A DNA stretch of 11,668 nucleotides from an uncultured Prevotellaceae bacterium (GTDB lineage: Bacteria; Bacteroidota; Bacteroidia; Bacteroidales; Muribaculaceae). The position numbers and the translations under genes were made by a program. The stretch's first letter is position 1; each line of letters starts with the position of its first letter. Below the pieces are notes generated by a model. It was not told the origin of the DNA, did no database searches, and saw only the letters and a program-made list of their open reading frames with translations. The stretch covers positions 1 to 11,668 of the forward strand of contig CAMGFF010000036.1 of the NCBI GenBank assembly GCA_946055125.1. Reading direction: 5' to 3'. Positions 1-7,148 of the stretch are shown here, in pieces.

Positions 1-1
1 C

Positions 2-961
2 GGCGAGGCAGTGGGCAAGCTCTATGTAGAGAAGTATTTCCCTGCCCGCTCCAAGCAGAAGATGCTCGACCTGGTGAACAACCTGAAGATGGCGCTTGGT
101 GCGCACATAGCCAATCTTGAGTGGATGAGCGACCGCACCAAGGTGAACGCGCTGGTGAAGCTCAACAGCTTCAAGGTGAAGATAGGCTATCCCGACAAGT
201 GGAAGGACTACAGCAACCTTGCCGTCGACCCCAAGCTCTCCTACTGGGAGAACATAAAGAGTGCCCGCACATTCCGCGCCGAGGAGCAGTATGGCAAGTG
301 GGGAAAGCCCGTTGACCGCGAGGAGTGGGGCATGACACCGCAGACGGTGAATGCCTACTATAATCCCACCACCAATGAGATTTGCTTCCCGGCAGGAATC
401 CTCCAGGCTCCCTACTTCGACGTGGATGCCGACGATGCCTGCAACTATGGCGCGATAGGTGTGGTGATAGGCCACGAGATGACCCACGGATGTGACGACC
501 ATGGCCGCAACTTCGACCAGAACGGAAACATGATTGACGGGTGGACCGAGGAGGATGCCGCGAAATTCAAGGCACTCACCGACGTGCTTGTGAAGCAATT
601 CGACGAGATAGTGGTGGCCGACGACGTGCACGCCAACGGCCGCTTCACCCTGGGCGAGAACATTGCCGACCATGGCGGACTGCGCGTGGCCTACACCGCC
701 TTCAAGAAGACGGAGCAGGGACAGCACGGCGACGCTATCGACGGCTTCACGCCCGACCAGCGCTTCTTCATAGCCTATGCCAACGTGTGGAAAGGCAACA
801 TCAACAAGGAGGAGATACTGCGCCGCACCAAGACCGACCCGCACTCGCTGGGCAAGTGGCGCGTGAATGCCTCGCTGCGCAACATTGAGCCATTCTTCAA
901 GGCCTTCGACATCAAGGAGGGCGACCCAATGTATCGTGGCGACCGCGTGACCATCTGGTAA
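2..961 (+). CDS. pepO: M13-family zinc metallopeptidase (PepO/neprilysin-like), 5'-truncated by the window edge
   Basis: C-terminal part of an M13 (neprilysin-like) endopeptidase, a zinc enzyme that cuts oligopeptides and is normally exported to the periplasm or cell surface. The frame is open back to base 2, so the real start lies upstream; the visible part is about 319 residues of a family usually near 650-700. The zinc motif HEMTH is encoded at 473-487, and the third ligand is the Glu of ENIAD at 656-670; the Asp of the same motif completes the active site. The upstream NAYYNP and GILQAPYFD segments and the VNASLRN segment near the end are typical of the family. It ends in VTIW rather than the CxxW tail of mammalian neprilysin, so the C-terminal disulfide cysteine is absent. 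It is separated from dnaN by 291 bases and is probably a separate unit. The family call is secure; the substrate is unknown. Confidence 0.95.
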   Translation, partial: GEAVGKLYVEKYFPARSKQKMLDLVNNLKMALGAHIANLEWMSDRTKVNALVKLNSFKVKIGYPDKWKDYSNLAVDPKLSYWENIKSARTFRAEEQYGKWGKPVDREEWGMTPQTVNAYYNPTTNEICFPAGILQAPYFDVDADDACNYGAIGVVIGHEMTHGCDDHGRNFDQNGNMIDGWTEEDAAKFKALTDVLVKQFDEIVVADDVHANGRFTLGENIADHGGLRVAYTAFKKTEQGQHGDAIDGFTPDQRFFIAYANVWKGNINKEEILRRTKTDPHSLGKWRVNASLRNIEPFFKAFDIKEGDPMYRGDRVTIW

Positions 962-1000
962 CAGCCACAAGGCAACTGCGACAACACAAATACAAGAATA

Positions 1001-1099
1001 ATGGGGGGCTACAACACTATGTTGCTGCCCCTCACTCTTCTGCTACTTGTCTTCATTGTGTGCACGCAGGGACCGGTGCCGGGAAAATGGGTTGATTAG
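1001..1099 (+). CDS. Possible 32-residue hydrophobic small protein
   Basis: A short ATG-to-TAG frame lies 39 bases after the metallopeptidase stop. It encodes 32 residues: a short polar start, one hydrophobic run of about 15 residues (MLLPLTLLLLVFIVC), then a polar tail rich in Gly and Pro ending WVD. The A-rich sequence just before the ATG resembles Bacteroidales leaders. The hydrophobic run could be a single membrane segment; the Cys at its end is reminiscent of a lipobox, but the residue before it is Val, not Gly, Ala or Ser, so a lipoprotein is unlikely. Its first 11 codons overlap a strong hairpin, which would hinder initiation. I do not recognise the peptide. It may equally be chance sequence, so confidence is low. 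Confidence 0.25.
   Translation: MGGYNTMLLPLTLLLLVFIVCTQGPVPGKWVD
1003..1033 (+). terminator. Strong hairpin downstream of the metallopeptidase gene (possible transcript end or 3' stabiliser)
   Basis: Symmetric stem: GGGGC at 1005-1009 pairs with GCCCC at 1027-1031, extendable by a G-T wobble (1004-1032) and a G-C pair (1003-1033). After a 2x2 internal mismatch, CAAC (1012-1015) pairs with GTTG (1021-1024) around the loop ACTAT. It lies 42 bases after the metallopeptidase stop. No T-tract follows, only a C/T-rich stretch, so it is not a textbook intrinsic terminator. It could be a 3' end-protecting structure or a weak terminator. Confidence 0.4.
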
Positions 1100-1100
1100 C

Positions 1101-1193
1101 GAGAAATGTGAAAATTTTGGGGTGTGGAGTAGGATTTTTGGGGAATTGATTGGTGGTTTGATGGAAAATTGTTATATTTGTGAGTTAATTGGG
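1101..1193 (+). other. Cytosine-free spacer upstream of dnaN
   Basis: 93 consecutive bases without a C on the coding strand, made of G/T-rich sequence with runs such as TTTTGGGG and TTTTTGGGG. It holds the dnaN promoter. There is no tandem repeat here, unlike the other C-free spacers in the window. The rest of the 962-1252 spacer holds only the hairpin and the possible small ORF. Confidence 0.8.
1149..1180 (+). promoter_or_regulatory. Promoter of dnaN (Bacteroidales -7 element)
   Basis: TATATTTG at 1173-1180 matches the Bacteroidales primary sigma -7 element TAnnTTTG exactly. No good TTTG sits at the expected distance: the best is ATTG at 1149-1152 (20-base gap), while TTTG at 1157-1160 is only 12 bases away. 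Transcription would begin about 7 bases after the element, giving a leader of roughly 65 bases. That leader has a small stem, GGGCG at 1191-1195 with CGCCC at 1207-1211, and then A-rich sequence up to the ATG. Confidence 0.6.
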
Positions 1194-1252
1194 CGTGAAA
1201 TGGCTGCGCCCGAGATAAGTGATTGAAAATTAATAAATAAAGATATAGCAAT

Positions 1253-2374
1253 ATGAAATTCAACGTACCGAGTAAACAATTATTTGGCAATCTGTCGATA
1301 CTTGGCAAGATAGTACAATCGAAGAATGCGATTTCGATTCTCGACAATTTTCTTTTCACACTTGAGGATGACCACATCACGGTGACCGCGAGCGACTCGG
1401 AGTCGGTGATGACGGCACGCATAACGGTGTTTGACGCTGAGGGAGCCGGCAGCTTTGCGGTGAATGTGAAGAACTTGCTTGAGCTGCTGAAGGAGCTTGC
1501 CGACCAGCCGGTGACATTCAGTGTGGATGAATCGAGCTTTGAGATTACGCTCGACTACATGAATGGCAAATCGAATTTTGTGGGCATCGATGGAGCACAG
1601 TTCCCGCAGAAGGATGAGCCTAAGGGCGAAGTGACATCGATGGAGCTTGAATGCAGCGATGTGATAAAGGGCGTGACCAACACGGTGTATGCTGTTGGCA
1701 ATGAGGAGATACGCCGCATAATGATGGGCGTGTACTGGGACATAAAGCCCGACAATGTGACCTTTGTGGCATCGGACACTCACAAGCTGGTGCGCTACCG
1801 CAACAGTAAGTTGCAGCCGGGCGTGACCACCTCATTTATCTTGCCGCAGAAGCCGGCACAGGTGCTTGTGAGCATGCTTGCAAGGAGTGAGGAGGGCGCA
1901 AAGGTGAAGCTCTCACTTGATGAACGCAGCGCCAACTTTGAGACTGACAATTACACTCTCACCACGCGCTTCATTAATGGCAAATATCCTAACTATGAGT
2001 CGGTGATACCTAAGTCGAACCCCTATGAGATGATTGTCGACCGCCAGCAGATGCTGAATGCAGTACGCCGCGTGTCGGTGTTCTCGAGTGTGGGCGGCCT
2101 GGTCACACTCGACCTGAGCGAGAGCGAGGTGAAGATTCACACACAGGATCTGGATTTTGCCACCTTCGCCGATGAGTCGGTGCCGTGTGACTACAAGGGT
2201 CAGAACATGGTTATGGGCTTCAACGATGCAAAGATTGTGGAGATATTGAGCAACATGCAGTGCGAGATGGTGAAGCTCGCGCTGAGCGACCCGTCGCGTG
2301 CGGGTGTGTTCATGCCCGAGAAGAATGATGAGGGCGAGGACCTGCTGGTGCTGCTCATGCCGATGATGATTTAA
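1253..2374 (+). CDS. dnaN: DNA polymerase III beta subunit (sliding clamp)
   Basis: The beta clamp closes as a ring dimer around DNA and tethers the replicative polymerase and repair factors. The 373 residues match the family's usual 365-380 and divide into three similar domains of about 120 residues each. Family features include the N-terminal MKFNVPSKQL start, a DTHKLVRY segment in the middle domain that corresponds to the 'ATDGHRLA' region of other clamps, the FINGKYPNYESVIPK segment in the third, and the C-terminal MPMM, which corresponds to the 'MPMR' end of E. coli DnaN and lines the pocket that binds partner peptides. The ATG at 1253 is preceded by an A-rich leader with no Shine-Dalgarno, as is normal here. 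The clamp is not next to dnaA in this window. The exonuclease gene begins 46 bases downstream, so the two are probably co-transcribed. Confidence 0.98.
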   Translation: MKFNVPSKQLFGNLSILGKIVQSKNAISILDNFLFTLEDDHITVTASDSESVMTARITVFDAEGAGSFAVNVKNLLELLKELADQPVTFSVDESSFEITLDYMNGKSNFVGIDGAQFPQKDEPKGEVTSMELECSDVIKGVTNTVYAVGNEEIRRIMMGVYWDIKPDNVTFVASDTHKLVRYRNSKLQPGVTTSFILPQKPAQVLVSMLARSEEGAKVKLSLDERSANFETDNYTLTTRFINGKYPNYESVIPKSNPYEMIVDRQQMLNAVRRVSVFSSVGGLVTLDLSESEVKIHTQDLDFATFADESVPCDYKGQNMVMGFNDAKIVEILSNMQCEMVKLALSDPSRAGVFMPEKNDEGEDLLVLLMPMMI

Positions 2375-2420
2375 GGGCTGTGGGCTTTGTAATTTTTTTG
2401 AAAACTACTTTAATTAAGTA

Positions 2421-3188
2421 ATGGAACTGAATTTAAGAAATCCGCTGATATTCTTCGACCTCGAGACCACGGGGGTGAGTTCGGCGAAAGACAAGATAGT
2501 GGAAATCTCCTATATCAAGGTGTACCCTAATGGCAAGGAGGAGAGCAACACGATAAGAATTAACCCTGAGCGGCATATCCCCGAGGAGGCTACTGCGATT
2601 CATCACATCACCGATGAGGATGTGAAGAACTGTCCGCGCTTCAAGGACGTGGCAAAGGAGCTGAGCCGCACCTTTGAGGGCTGCGACATTGCGGGCTTCA
2701 ACAGCAACCGCTTCGACTTGCCGCTGCTGGTGGAGGAGTTTCTCGGCGCCGGTGTGAACCTCGACCTCTCGAAGCGCAAATTCATTGATGTGCAGACGAT
2801 TTTTCACAAGATGGAGCAGCGCACGCTGGTGGCTGCCTATAAATTCTATTGTGGGAAGAACCTTGAGGACGCTCACTCGGCCAATGCCGACACTCGTGCT
2901 ACCTATGAGGTGCTGAAGGCGCAGCTCGACCGCTATCCCACGCTCCAGAACAGTGTGGACTTCCTCGCTGAGTTCTCCACGCAGAACAAGAATGTGGATC
3001 TTGCCGGGCGCATTATCTACGACGACAACAATGTGGAGGTGTTCAACTTTGGCAAGCACAAGGGGCGCTCGGTGGAGGAGGTGTTCCGCAACATCGACCG
3101 TGGCTACTACGACTGGATGATGCAGGGCGATTTTCCGCTTAACACAAAGAATGTGATAACGAATATTAAGTTGCGCTGCAAGAAGTGA
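2421..3188 (+). CDS. DEDDh 3'-5' exonuclease with ExoX-like C-terminal domain (DnaQ/epsilon family)
   Basis: The N-terminal domain of about 170 residues is a DnaQ-fold exonuclease that removes nucleotides from DNA 3' ends using two metal ions. All catalytic positions are visible: D13 and E15 in the FDLETTG motif (Exo I), D99 in NSNRFDLP (Exo II), and H152 and D157 in HSANADTRAT (Exo III, DEDDh type). Residues about 206-245, with FNFGKHKG followed by DWMMQGDFP, look like the small C-terminal domain of ExoX-type exonucleases. It could be the replicative proofreading subunit or a repair exonuclease; the position straight after the clamp gene fits either. The gene ends in CKK and a TGA that sits in sequence resembling the repeat array starting 4 bases later. 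The short dnaN spacer holds a TTTG and a T-rich run but no convincing promoter. Confidence 0.92.
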   Translation: MELNLRNPLIFFDLETTGVSSAKDKIVEISYIKVYPNGKEESNTIRINPERHIPEEATAIHHITDEDVKNCPRFKDVAKELSRTFEGCDIAGFNSNRFDLPLLVEEFLGAGVNLDLSKRKFIDVQTIFHKMEQRTLVAAYKFYCGKNLEDAHSANADTRATYEVLKAQLDRYPTLQNSVDFLAEFSTQNKNVDLAGRIIYDDNNVEVFNFGKHKGRSVEEVFRNIDRGYYDWMMQGDFPLNTKNVITNIKLRCKK

Positions 3189-3191
3189 TTT

Positions 3192-3291
3192 AGGTGAGAG
3201 GTAAAAGGTAAGAGGTAAGAGGTAAGGGGTAAGGGGTAAGAGGTAAGAGGTAAGGGGTAAGAGGTGATTTAGGTAAGAGGTGAGAGGTAAG
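3192..3291 (+). repeat. Tandem heptanucleotide array RGGTAAG, 11 + 3 units
   Basis: Eleven heptamers run in perfect register from 3192 to 3268: one AGGTGAG, one AGGTAAA, three AGGTAAG, two GGGTAAG, two AGGTAAG, one GGGTAAG and one AGGTGAT. Two T's break the register, then AGGTAAG, AGGTGAG and AGGTAAG follow to 3291. A looser G-rich tail runs on to about 3320. The array starts 4 bases after the exonuclease stop and ends 40 bases before the coaBC ATG. The stretch 3180-3340 has no C at all. The units differ by single bases but never by length within the main block, which points to expansion by slippage or unequal exchange followed by point change. Confidence 0.95.
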
Positions 3292-3331
3292 GGGGATTTG
3301 GTGAGGGGATTTGTGAAAGGATTTTTTATAT

Positions 3332-4537
3332 ATGGGATTACTGAAAGGCAAGCATATTATTCTTGGGATTTGTGGCGGCATTGCTGCCTACAAATCGGTG
3401 TTTCTGCTGCGGCTCTTGGTGAAGGCCGGGGCTGAGGTGCAGGTGGTGATTACGCCGGCAGGGAAGGAGTTTATCACTCCCGTGACGCTGTCGGCGCTGA
3501 GTGGGCGGCCTGTGATAAGTGAGTTTTTCACGGCGAATACAGGCTCGTGGAACAGCCATGTGGACCTTGGTGTGTGGGCTGATGCTATGATAATTGCGCC
3601 GGCCACTGCATCGACAATAGGCAAGATGGCTGGCGGCATTGCCGACAATATGCTTGTCACCACTTATCTCTCGGCGAAGTGCCCTGTGTTCTTGGCTCCG
3701 GCGATGGACCTCGACATGATGGCGCACCCGAGCACTAAGCGCAATCTTGAGCTGCTCGCCGGCTATGGCAACCACATCATTGAGCCTGCCGAGGGTGAGC
3801 TTGCGAGCCACCTTGTGGGCAAGGGGCGCATGGAGGAGCCTGAGAACATAGTGAAGGCGGTGGAGGCATTTTTTGCGTCGCAATGCGACATGGCTGGCCT
3901 CAGAGTGATGATTACAGCCGGTCCCACCCACGAGCGCATCGACCCGGTGAGGTTCATAGGCAATTACTCATCGGGGAAAATGGGCTTTGCGATTGCCGAG
4001 GAGTGTGCGCGTAGAGGCGCTGAGGTGACGCTTGTGAGCGGCCCGGTGTCGCTGCAGTGCGTCCACCCGGGGATAAGGCGGGTGAATGTGGAATCGGCGC
4101 GCGAGATGCTTGCTGCGGCCGAGGAGGCATTTGCCACGAGCGATGTGGCGATAATGTGTGCTGCCGTGGCCGACTACTATGTGGAGAACCAGGCCACGAG
4201 CAAGATAAAGCGCGAGAAGGACGAGATACCCCAAATCGTGCTGCAGCGCAACCCCGACATTGCCGCCACGCTTGGCGCGAAGAAGCAGCCGGGGCAGGTG
4301 CTGGTGGGATTTGCGCTTGAAACTGACAATGAGGCGGCAAATGCTCGCCTGAAGATAGAGCGCAAGAATCTCGACTTCATTGTGCTCAACTCCATGCGCG
4401 ACAAAGATGCCTGCTTTGGCACCGACACCAACAAGGTGACGATTATCGACCGCAGCGGAGTGGAAAAAGCCTTTGGGTTGAAGCCTAAGAGCGAGGTGGC
4501 GCACGATATTGTGAATCACCTTGTGGAGATTATTTAA
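3332..4537 (+). CDS. coaBC: Bifunctional phosphopantothenoylcysteine decarboxylase / phosphopantothenate-cysteine ligase (CoaBC, Dfp)
   Basis: Cytosolic enzyme for two successive steps of coenzyme A synthesis: CoaB joins cysteine to 4'-phosphopantothenate using CTP, and the FMN-binding CoaC domain decarboxylates the product to 4'-phosphopantetheine. The CoaC part (about 1-180) shows the flavoprotein start GGIAAYKS, catalytic H76 in NSHVDLG, and APAMD at 122-126 (family PxMNxxMW region). The CoaB part (about 187-401) shows AGPTHERIDPVR, NYSSGKMG, AAVADYY near 277-283 and KIKREKD. Length 401 matches the family. At the flap where E. coli Dfp has its catalytic Cys in ACGDxGxGRM, this protein reads ASHLVGKGRM, with Ser at 159. 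AAAGGA at 3316-3321 is a weak ribosome-binding candidate. The PorD-like gene follows after 21 bases. The last CoA step, coaE, lies 6 kb downstream. Confidence 0.96.
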   Translation: MGLLKGKHIILGICGGIAAYKSVFLLRLLVKAGAEVQVVITPAGKEFITPVTLSALSGRPVISEFFTANTGSWNSHVDLGVWADAMIIAPATASTIGKMAGGIADNMLVTTYLSAKCPVFLAPAMDLDMMAHPSTKRNLELLAGYGNHIIEPAEGELASHLVGKGRMEEPENIVKAVEAFFASQCDMAGLRVMITAGPTHERIDPVRFIGNYSSGKMGFAIAEECARRGAEVTLVSGPVSLQCVHPGIRRVNVESAREMLAAAEEAFATSDVAIMCAAVADYYVENQATSKIKREKDEIPQIVLQRNPDIAATLGAKKQPGQVLVGFALETDNEAANARLKIERKNLDFIVLNSMRDKDACFGTDTNKVTIIDRSGVEKAFGLKPKSEVAHDIVNHLVEII

Positions 4538-4558
4538 TGGAAAAAGAACGACCTGAAT

Positions 4559-5476
4559 ATGCGAGGAAAAGGGCGATATTTATTGGCAGTGGTGGCTGTG
4601 CTCCTGGGTATGGCTTCGGGGCGTGCGCAGGAGCTGAAGTGTGATGTGGAAATCAACAGTCAGCAGATTCAGAACACGTCGAAGGAGGTGTTCACCACGC
4701 TTCAGCAGGCGATAGCCGACTACATGAACACCACAAAGTGGACCGATGCCCAATTCAGCGCCAATGAGAAGATAGAGTGCCGCATGTACTTCACCATAAC
4801 GAAGTATGCCGACAATGTGATGTCGGGCGACTTGCAGGTGCAGTCGAGCCGTCCGGTGTATAACAGCAGCTACACCACCACGGTGCTCAACTTCAAGGAC
4901 ACGAAGATAGAGTTCACCTATCAGGAGAATGAACCGCTTGTGTACTCCGAGACCACCATGGAGAGCAACCTCACAGCGATACTCAACTTTTATGCGTTCA
5001 TGATAATAGGGCTCGACTTCGACACCTTCTCGCCCAAGGGCGGCGACCCCTACTATGAGAAGGCAGCCAATGTGGTGCGCCTTGCGCAGAGCGCGGGCGA
5101 GAGCGGCTGGAAGGCATTTGAGGACACAAAGAACCGCAGCGCGGTGCTGAGTGCGTTCACCGAGGGTAACACCTCAGGCATACGCGAGATACTCTACGAT
5201 TACCACCGCCGCGGCCTCGACGAGATGGCACTGAGCATGGACAAGGGACGTGCCATGGTGACCAAGACCATGGAAACGCTGAAGAAGGTGCATGAAATAG
5301 CTCCGATGAGCGTGTGCCTCTCGATGTGGAAGGACGCGAAGCTCGATGAGATAGTGAACATCTACTCCAAGGCCGGAATGACGGAGAAGGAAAAGGTGTA
5401 TGACCTGCTTTATCCCATTTATCCCACCGAGCAGACACGCCTGAAGAAGATAAAAGAGGAAGAAAAGGATTTTTAA
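4559..5476 (+). CDS. DUF4835 family exported protein (PorD-like)
   Basis: 305 residues beginning with a basic tip, a hydrophobic run (LLAVVAVLLGMASG) and a likely signal-peptidase site after GRA near residue 23, so it is probably periplasmic or envelope-associated. The body matches DUF4835, which some annotation sources call the type IX secretion protein PorD (from memory, not checked). Recognisable parts are the start of the mature protein, QELKCDVEINS, a central FYAFMIIGLDFDTFSPKGGDPYYEKA region, and the C-terminal YSKAGMTEKEKVYDLLYPIYP segment. The location between coaBC and recN recurs in Bacteroidota genomes. No type IX component is otherwise present in the window, so a role in that pathway is unproven. 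The spacings, 21 bases after coaBC and 13 before recN, suggest a single operon. Confidence 0.85.
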   Translation: MRGKGRYLLAVVAVLLGMASGRAQELKCDVEINSQQIQNTSKEVFTTLQQAIADYMNTTKWTDAQFSANEKIECRMYFTITKYADNVMSGDLQVQSSRPVYNSSYTTTVLNFKDTKIEFTYQENEPLVYSETTMESNLTAILNFYAFMIIGLDFDTFSPKGGDPYYEKAANVVRLAQSAGESGWKAFEDTKNRSAVLSAFTEGNTSGIREILYDYHRRGLDEMALSMDKGRAMVTKTMETLKKVHEIAPMSVCLSMWKDAKLDEIVNIYSKAGMTEKEKVYDLLYPIYPTEQTRLKKIKEEEKDF

Positions 5477-5489
5477 CAGAGGAGCAGCC

Positions 5490-7148
5490 ATGCTGAAGAC
5501 ACTAAAAATATCAAATTTCGCCATTATCGACAATCTTGAGATAAGTTTCGAGAAAGGATTCTCGATAATCACCGGTGAGACGGGAGCCGGAAAGTCGATA
5601 ATGATGGGAGCACTCTCGCTCATTCTCGGCGGCAAGGCCGACCTGAAGGCCATACGCCACACCGACCGCAAATCGGTTATAGAGGCCACATTCGGCATAG
5701 AGGAGTATGGGCTGAAACCGCTCTTTGAGGCGTGCGACATCGACTACGACGGCGAGGAGTGCATCATGCGGCGCGAGATAGCGGCGAGCGGACGCACGCG
5801 GGCATTTATCAACGACACCCCGGTTACGCTGCAGGCAATGCGCGAGATAACGATGCACCTTGTGGACATACACTCGCAGCACAGCAACTTGCTGCTGTCG
5901 CAGCCCGACTACCAGCTTGGCATCCTCGACAGCATTATTGCCGACAAGGCGGTGAAGGAGCGATATGCCACCGAATATGGCCGCTACACCACACTGTGCA
6001 GCCGCCTGAGCCACCTCAAGGCCGAGAACCGCCGCCGCAAGGAGGAAGAGGACTACCTGCGCTTCCAGCTCGACCGCCTACAGGAGCTGAAGCTCACCGA
6101 GGGCGAGGACGTGGAGCTTGAGAACGAGGAGCGCACACTGAGCAATGTGGCCGAGATAAAGGAGGCCCTGTGGGAGGCCGGGGAGCTGCTTAGTGGCGAG
6201 AGCCGCTCGGTGATAGCCGACGTGCAGCAGATGCGGCAGCGCATGAGCCGTACGGCCGAGCTCTATGCCGACGCCGGCGAGATAGCCGAGCGCATGGAGT
6301 CGATATTGATTGAATTAAAGGATATTGACCGCACCGTGGCTGCGATGCAGGGCAACTTGGTGGATAATCCTGAGGAGCTGGCGCGCGTGCAGGAGCGGCT
6401 CAATGCGATATATGCGCTCGAGACTAAGCACAAGGTGGGGAGCGTGGACGAGCTGCTTGCCTTGCAGCACAGCTATGAGGCGCAACTCACCGAGATCGAC
6501 GACAGCGACGAGGAGATAGCCGCCCTTGAGGCGATGGTGAAGGAGCAGCATGCTGTGGTGATGGCACTTGCCGAGCAGATGCACGCGATGCGCGAGGAGG
6601 CAGCCGGCACATTCTGCCGCGAGCTGCTGCGTGAGGCGATGCCGCTTGGCATGAAGAACCTTCAATTTGAGATAAAATTCAGCCGTGTGCCGCTGTGTGC
6701 TGCCGGAGTGGATGCGGTGGAGTTTCTGTTCTCCTTCAACAAGCAGCAGGCGCTAATGCCTGTGGCATCGTCGGCCTCGGGTGGAGAGATTTCGAGGTTG
6801 ATGCTTTGTGTGAAGTCGATAATCGCCCGGAGCATGAAGCTGCCCACGATAATCTTCGATGAGGTGGACACTGGAGTGTCGGGCGACATAGCCAACCGCA
6901 TGGGAGAGCTGATGCGCGACATGGCGCGTGGCATACAGGTGATAACCATCACTCACTTGCCGCAGGTGGCAGTGAAGGGAGAGAATCATTACAAGGTGTT
7001 CAAGCAGGACTCGGCCGACGCCACTTTCACCTCGATAAAGCGCCTCGATGATGGGGAGCGTGTGCGTGAGATTGCGGGAATGCTGAGTGGTGAGGCTATT
7101 GATGAGGCTGCGCTGAATAATGCTAAATCGTTATTGGGTAAGAGGTGA
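5490..7148 (+). CDS. recN: DNA repair protein RecN (SMC-like ATPase)
   Basis: RecN is a cytosolic SMC-like ATPase that helps bring together and repair double-strand breaks by recombination. Its 552 residues are the usual length. Visible motifs are Walker A GETGAGKS at 29-36, the HSQHSNLLL segment near 130, a long charged alpha-helical stretch from about 155 to 385 that should form the antiparallel coiled coil, the ABC signature SSASGGE at about 427-433, Walker B IIFDEVDTG at about 454-462, and the THLPQVA His-loop. GAGGAG at 5479-5484 is a good Shine-Dalgarno, spaced 5 bases from the ATG, which is uncommon in this window. The last residues GKR and the TGA stop are encoded by heptamer repeat units (7136-7149), so the array reaches into the gene. 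It is probably translated from the coaBC operon transcript. Confidence 0.97.
   Translation: MLKTLKISNFAIIDNLEISFEKGFSIITGETGAGKSIMMGALSLILGGKADLKAIRHTDRKSVIEATFGIEEYGLKPLFEACDIDYDGEECIMRREIAASGRTRAFINDTPVTLQAMREITMHLVDIHSQHSNLLLSQPDYQLGILDSIIADKAVKERYATEYGRYTTLCSRLSHLKAENRRRKEEEDYLRFQLDRLQELKLTEGEDVELENEERTLSNVAEIKEALWEAGELLSGESRSVIADVQQMRQRMSRTAELYADAGEIAERMESILIELKDIDRTVAAMQGNLVDNPEELARVQERLNAIYALETKHKVGSVDELLALQHSYEAQLTEIDDSDEEIAALEAMVKEQHAVVMALAEQMHAMREEAAGTFCRELLREAMPLGMKNLQFEIKFSRVPLCAAGVDAVEFLFSFNKQQALMPVASSASGGEISRLMLCVKSIIARSMKLPTIIFDEVDTGVSGDIANRMGELMRDMARGIQVITITHLPQVAVKGENHYKVFKQDSADATFTSIKRLDDGERVREIAGMLSGEAIDEAALNNAKSLLGKR

Noticed and set aside
2375..2420. Promoter between dnaN and the exonuclease gene
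   Set aside because: TTTG at 2386-2389 and TACTTTAA at 2406-2413 are only 16 bases apart and the second lacks the TTTG end; too weak to call.
2433..3059. Minus-strand ORF of 208 codons inside the exonuclease gene
   Set aside because: Antisense shadow of a well-supported gene with intact catalytic motifs; composition (Leu, Val, His-rich) is typical of such shadows.
3192..3291. Possible CRISPR array
   Set aside because: The units are 7 bases in direct contact with no spacers, and no cas gene is nearby.
3189..3331. Riboswitch or structured leader upstream of coaBC
   Set aside because: With no C in the stretch, only A-U and G-U pairs can form, so a stable aptamer fold is not plausible.
3190..3381. 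Minus-strand ORF of 63 codons rich in Leu, Pro and Thr
   Set aside because: It is the antisense reading of the RGGTAAG heptamers, which has no stop in any frame; the repeating peptide is an artefact.
5174..5740. Minus-strand ORF of 188 codons across the PorD-like/recN junction
   Set aside because: Overlaps two well-supported genes, with no domain and no promoter or ribosome-binding site of its own.
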